From NCBI RefSeq assembly GCF_021245985.1, contig NZ_JAJQXA010000003.1, positions 186,001 to 250,000 of the forward strand: DNA of 64,000 nucleotides, in the 5' to 3' direction. The notes beneath the pieces were generated by a model that did no database searches, was not told the origin of the DNA, and saw nothing but the letters and a program-made list of their open reading frames with translations. The position numbers and the translations under genes are program-made. Shown piece after piece: positions 61,173-64,000 of this stretch; the stretch's first letter is position 1, and every line of letters starts with the position of its first letter. The stretch comes from Flavobacterium soyae (GTDB lineage: Bacteria; Bacteroidota; Bacteroidia; Flavobacteriales; Flavobacteriaceae).

Positions 61173-63044
61173 ATGAAAAAAAGACTATCTCAATTTGCAT
61201 TTATTGCTTTTTTGTTTTTGGCACAAACCAGCTTTGCACAAGAGCTTTATATGCCCCGAAATATTAAAGAAGCTTACGCCAAAGGAACTCGTTCTAAAGA
61301 TGGTAAACCCGGAAAAAACTATTGGCAGAACCACGGAAAATATACGATGGATATTACTGTTGATGCTAAAACAAAATTGGTCAGCGGAACAGAAACAATT
61401 ATTTACGAAAACAACAGTAACGATAGTTTAAGAAATCTTGCAATTCGATTTGTAAATAATCTTCATAAACCTTCTTCGCCAAGAGGCGGGAGTGTAAGTG
61501 ACGATTTTTTAAGTAACGGATTAACCATTACATCTCTAAAAGTTGCGGATGAAGTGTATAAAGAAGATGCCAGAAGCTGGGGAACTGTTGGAAATGTGAA
61601 ATTGAAAAAAGCAATTGCGCCACATTCTAAAATTACCATTAATATCGACTGGAATTATCCATTATCAAAAGAAAGCGGAAGAGAAGGACAAATTGACGAA
61701 ACTACATTTTTTGCGGCTTACAGTTATCCCCGCGTTTCTGTTTTTGATGATTATAATGGCTGGGACAGATTAGCACACACAGATCGTCAGGAATTTTACA
61801 ATGATTTCAACGATTATGTTTATTCTGTAAAAGCACCAAAAAATTATGTGGTGTATGCAACCGGAGATTTTTTAAATCCAGATGAGGTTTTACAGCCTGA
61901 GTTTGCAGCACGTTTGAAAAAATCATACATAACAGATGAAATCATGCATATTGCAAACGAACAGGAAATGAAAAGCGGTATCGTGACTAAGCAAAACGAA
62001 TGGAATGTATGGAAATTTGAAGTTAAAAATATCTCAGATGTGTGTTTTGGATTAAGCGATCATTATTTATGGGATGCGAGCAGCGTTGTGGTCGATAAAA
62101 AAACAAATCGCCGTGCCAGTGTTCAGGCTGCTTATGATGTGAAAGGAACTGATTTTGTAAATTCAATTAAAAACAATCAATTTGCCTTAGATTGGTTTTC
62201 AAATAACTGGCCGGGAGTTCCGTACCCATTTTCTAAAATGACAGCTTTTCAGGGCTTTGCAGATATGGAATACCCAATGATGTGTAACGATTCACAAATG
62301 AATGACCCAAAATTTGCTCAATTAGTTCAGGATCACGAAGTAGCACACACGTATTTCCCTTTTTATATGGGAATTAATGAAACACGTTACGCTTTTATGG
62401 ACGAAGGATGGGCAACAACTTTTGAATATTTAATTGGAATTGCTGAACATGGAAAAGAAGCAGCAGATAAATTCTATAAAGAATTTAGGGTTGAAGATTA
62501 TATCAATGATAAATCAACAGAAGAAGATCAGCCCATAATTTCAATGTCTACACAAGTTTCGGGTCCGGGTTATGGAAATAACTCTTACGGAAAAGCTTCT
62601 CTTTCTTATATAGCATTAAAAGATTTGCTTGGAGACGATTTATTCAAAAAATCACTGCATCATTATATGGATACCTGGAACGGGAAACACCCAATTCCTT
62701 GGGATTATTTTAATTCAATGAATACAGGTTCAGGAAAAAACCTGAATTGGTTTTTCAATAACTGGTTCTTCACTAATAATTATATTGATCTTTCAGTAAA
62801 AAGCGTAACAAAGAATACAGTCTCTGTAGAAAACGTTGGAGGTTTTGCAATTCCGTTTGATGTAAATGTGGTTTACACTGATGGTTTAAAAGAAAGCCTG
62901 CATCAAACTCCTGCAATTTGGGAATCAAATCAAAAACTGGCTGCAATTACTTTAAATGGTAAAAAACAAGTTAAACAGATAACTGTTGATGGTGGTATTT
63001 TTATGGATTTTACACCGGCAAACAATACCTGGATAGCAAAATAA
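61173..63044 (+). CDS. M1 family metallopeptidase, secreted
   Basis: The protein has 623 residues from the ATG at 61173 (MKKRLSQFAF); an upstream in-frame ATG is at 61128. A signal peptide ends near SFAQ. The zinc site is H388-EVA-H392 with the second Glu411 18 residues later. The substrate motif here reads FADMEYPMMCND instead of the usual GAMEN. It cleaves N-terminal residues, probably in the periplasm or outside. The C-terminal domain is beta-rich and small. Confidence 0.94.
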   Translation: MKKRLSQFAFIAFLFLAQTSFAQELYMPRNIKEAYAKGTRSKDGKPGKNYWQNHGKYTMDITVDAKTKLVSGTETIIYENNSNDSLRNLAIRFVNNLHKPSSPRGGSVSDDFLSNGLTITSLKVADEVYKEDARSWGTVGNVKLKKAIAPHSKITINIDWNYPLSKESGREGQIDETTFFAAYSYPRVSVFDDYNGWDRLAHTDRQEFYNDFNDYVYSVKAPKNYVVYATGDFLNPDEVLQPEFAARLKKSYITDEIMHIANEQEMKSGIVTKQNEWNVWKFEVKNISDVCFGLSDHYLWDASSVVVDKKTNRRASVQAAYDVKGTDFVNSIKNNQFALDWFSNNWPGVPYPFSKMTAFQGFADMEYPMMCNDSQMNDPKFAQLVQDHEVAHTYFPFYMGINETRYAFMDEGWATTFEYLIGIAEHGKEAADKFYKEFRVEDYINDKSTEEDQPIISMSTQVSGPGYGNNSYGKASLSYIALKDLLGDDLFKKSLHHYMDTWNGKHPIPWDYFNSMNTGSGKNLNWFFNNWFFTNNYIDLSVKSVTKNTVSVENVGGFAIPFDVNVVYTDGLKESLHQTPAIWESNQKLAAITLNGKKQVKQITVDGGIFMDFTPANNTWIAK

Positions 63045-63061
63045 TAAGCAATTAGTTGTAT

Positions 63062-63101
63062 AAAAAATCATCTTTCTCAATATTGAGAAAGATGATTTTT
63101 T
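63062..63101. terminator. Perfect 40-bp palindromic terminator
   Basis: The left half AAAAAATCATCTTTCTCAAT is followed directly by its exact reverse complement. It lies 18 bp after the M1 peptidase stop and could end transcription in either direction. Confidence 0.92.
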
Positions 63102-63204
63102 GTTTAAAACATTAAGGAACTGACTATTGTGCTTTTTGTAGTTGTGAATTTCTCCTCTTTATAAATATATATAAACTTTAAGAAATTATTTCATTAATCT
63201 AGCT

Positions 63205-63212
63205 TATGTTTG
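63205..63212 (+). promoter_or_regulatory. -7 promoter element of the last gene
   Basis: TATGTTTG matches TAnnTTTG, 25 bp before the ATG at 63238. Confidence 0.55.
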
Positions 63213-63237
63213 CAGTCAATTTAAAACCCCCATTTAA

Positions 63238-63852
63238 ATGAAAAATTATCTTAACCTAATTATTTTATTGCTATCTATTCATTGTATAGCTCAAGATGAT
63301 GCAAAAGCTAAATTTCAAAAAAATAAATATGAAATGGCTGTGTCCTGCTACAAAAAAGCAGATTTTAAAAATGCACTCGATTTATATTCTGTCGCGTCCA
63401 AAATTAGACCTGAAAATGATTTAGGGAAAGAATCTATTAAAAAAGTAGATACCTTAAAAAAAATTTTAAGAAAAGAAATCCTGGATGAAGCACTTGGAAT
63501 ATGGAAACTGATAGGTGATAAACCAGTTTGGTCTGTAAATACGGAAAGTGATTTAAAAAATGCATTAGTTGAAGAATCTATTGAAATAAATAATACTCAG
63601 ATTTTATTTTATGAGCAGGATAAAAAGACTTTAGCTAAGAAGCTTTTAAAAACTGAAAATTTGGTTTTCTACAATAAAGACGAGTCAGATTCTTTATTTT
63701 CAGCCATTATTTTATCTGACGGAACTGTCTGGAATTGGACGATAGATGAAAATGGCCGTACCCTGCATGTAATTAATATTGCGAAAAAAACCGAAAAAGG
63801 TGTTGAAAAAATAGAGACTAATAATCTGGAGCGATTCTATAGTAAAGGATAA
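63238..63852 (+). CDS. Secreted protein of unknown function with a TPR-like start
   Basis: The protein has 204 residues. A signal peptide ends HCIAQ. Residues about 25-75 (KYEMAVSCYKKADFKNALDL) look like a TPR pair. The second half has beta-strand-like wording (LGIWKLIGDKPVW, VWNWTIDENGRTLHV) as in lipocalin-like Bacteroidota domains. I do not recognise the whole. No partner follows before the window ends. Confidence 0.7.
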   Translation: MKNYLNLIILLLSIHCIAQDDAKAKFQKNKYEMAVSCYKKADFKNALDLYSVASKIRPENDLGKESIKKVDTLKKILRKEILDEALGIWKLIGDKPVWSVNTESDLKNALVEESIEINNTQILFYEQDKKTLAKKLLKTENLVFYNKDESDSLFSAIILSDGTVWNWTIDENGRTLHVINIAKKTEKGVEKIETNNLERFYSKG

Positions 63853-64000
63853 AGAATTATAATAAGACCCAATTTCGATTTACTTTTTGATTATATTTAA
63901 TTGAAATTTAATCAGTTAGAAATATCATATATTATAACGTACAAACAATTTTCAGAAAGAGAATAGTCTTTTTTTGTTTTTAAGGTTATTGATAATTTAG

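Overview
The window looks like a chromosomal segment of a Flavobacterium-type member of the Bacteroidota. The evidence is the AT-rich composition, promoters with the TAnnTTTG -7 element, a type IX secretion (T9SS) sorting domain, SusC-like TonB receptor architecture, LytS/LytTR signalling with 2TM domains, and many Bacteroidota-specific families. No rRNA, tRNA, CRISPR array or complete insertion sequence was recognised. Most genes are housekeeping or metabolic, and the gaps between them are unusually rich in palindromic and short-period repeats.

Layout. 1-6.4 kb: an incomplete lipoprotein-type metallophosphoesterase, a divergent HD-domain/Pycsar-type membrane protein, and a large GAF protein. 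6.5-15 kb: an SDR oxidoreductase with its TetR regulator (a perfect palindromic operator is present), a nucleoid-associated protein, a four-helix-bundle protein, HPP and ClC membrane proteins, and small enzymes (VOC, acetyltransferase, YciI, DinB). 15-22.7 kb: a TonB receptor, DUF2141 and TPR-like secreted proteins, then a LytS-type histidine kinase ending in a 2TM domain, five tandem free-standing 2TM proteins and a LytTR response regulator. 22.8-27 kb: heme A synthase, a small membrane protein, CCA-adding enzyme and YaaA. 27.3-32 kb: a TetR-TolC-HlyD-DHA2 drug-efflux operon with two operators.

32.2-42.8 kb: the complete tryptophan operon on the minus strand (trpE-G-D-C-F-B-A). It is preceded by an attenuator that can be read directly: an 18-residue leader peptide with three adjacent Trp codons, an antiterminator segment overlapping its stop codon, and a 12-bp terminator hairpin. 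Four non-trp genes are interspersed: a lipoprotein, a T9SS-sorted beta-helix protein, a gamma-glutamylcyclotransferase-like protein and a nitrilase-family hydrolase. 42.9-48.3 kb: a secreted beta-helix-like protein, a decayed ParE/RelE toxin-antitoxin locus, YceI, a nitroreductase with its MarR regulator (twin operators), and GlpD.

48.8-59.3 kb: a sulfur/sulfide module (two YeeE/YedE half-transporters, a persulfide-dioxygenase-like MBL-rhodanese fusion, a TauE/SafE exporter, a Crp/Fnr regulator and a single rhodanese). It is interrupted by an HD hydrolase, cydAB, a Panacea (PanA) antitoxin-like gene coupled to a two-TM protein (a candidate toxin-antitoxin pair), and a ~357-bp element with 38-bp terminal inverted repeats. 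59.4-64 kb: NADP-dependent GAPDH, an M1 metallopeptidase and an unrecognised secreted protein.

The strongest observations are the complete trp attenuator, the tandem 2TM array attached to a two-component system, the HD-PycTM fusion, the PanA/TM-protein pair, and several repeat families that recur in unrelated gaps, sometimes nested inside one another.
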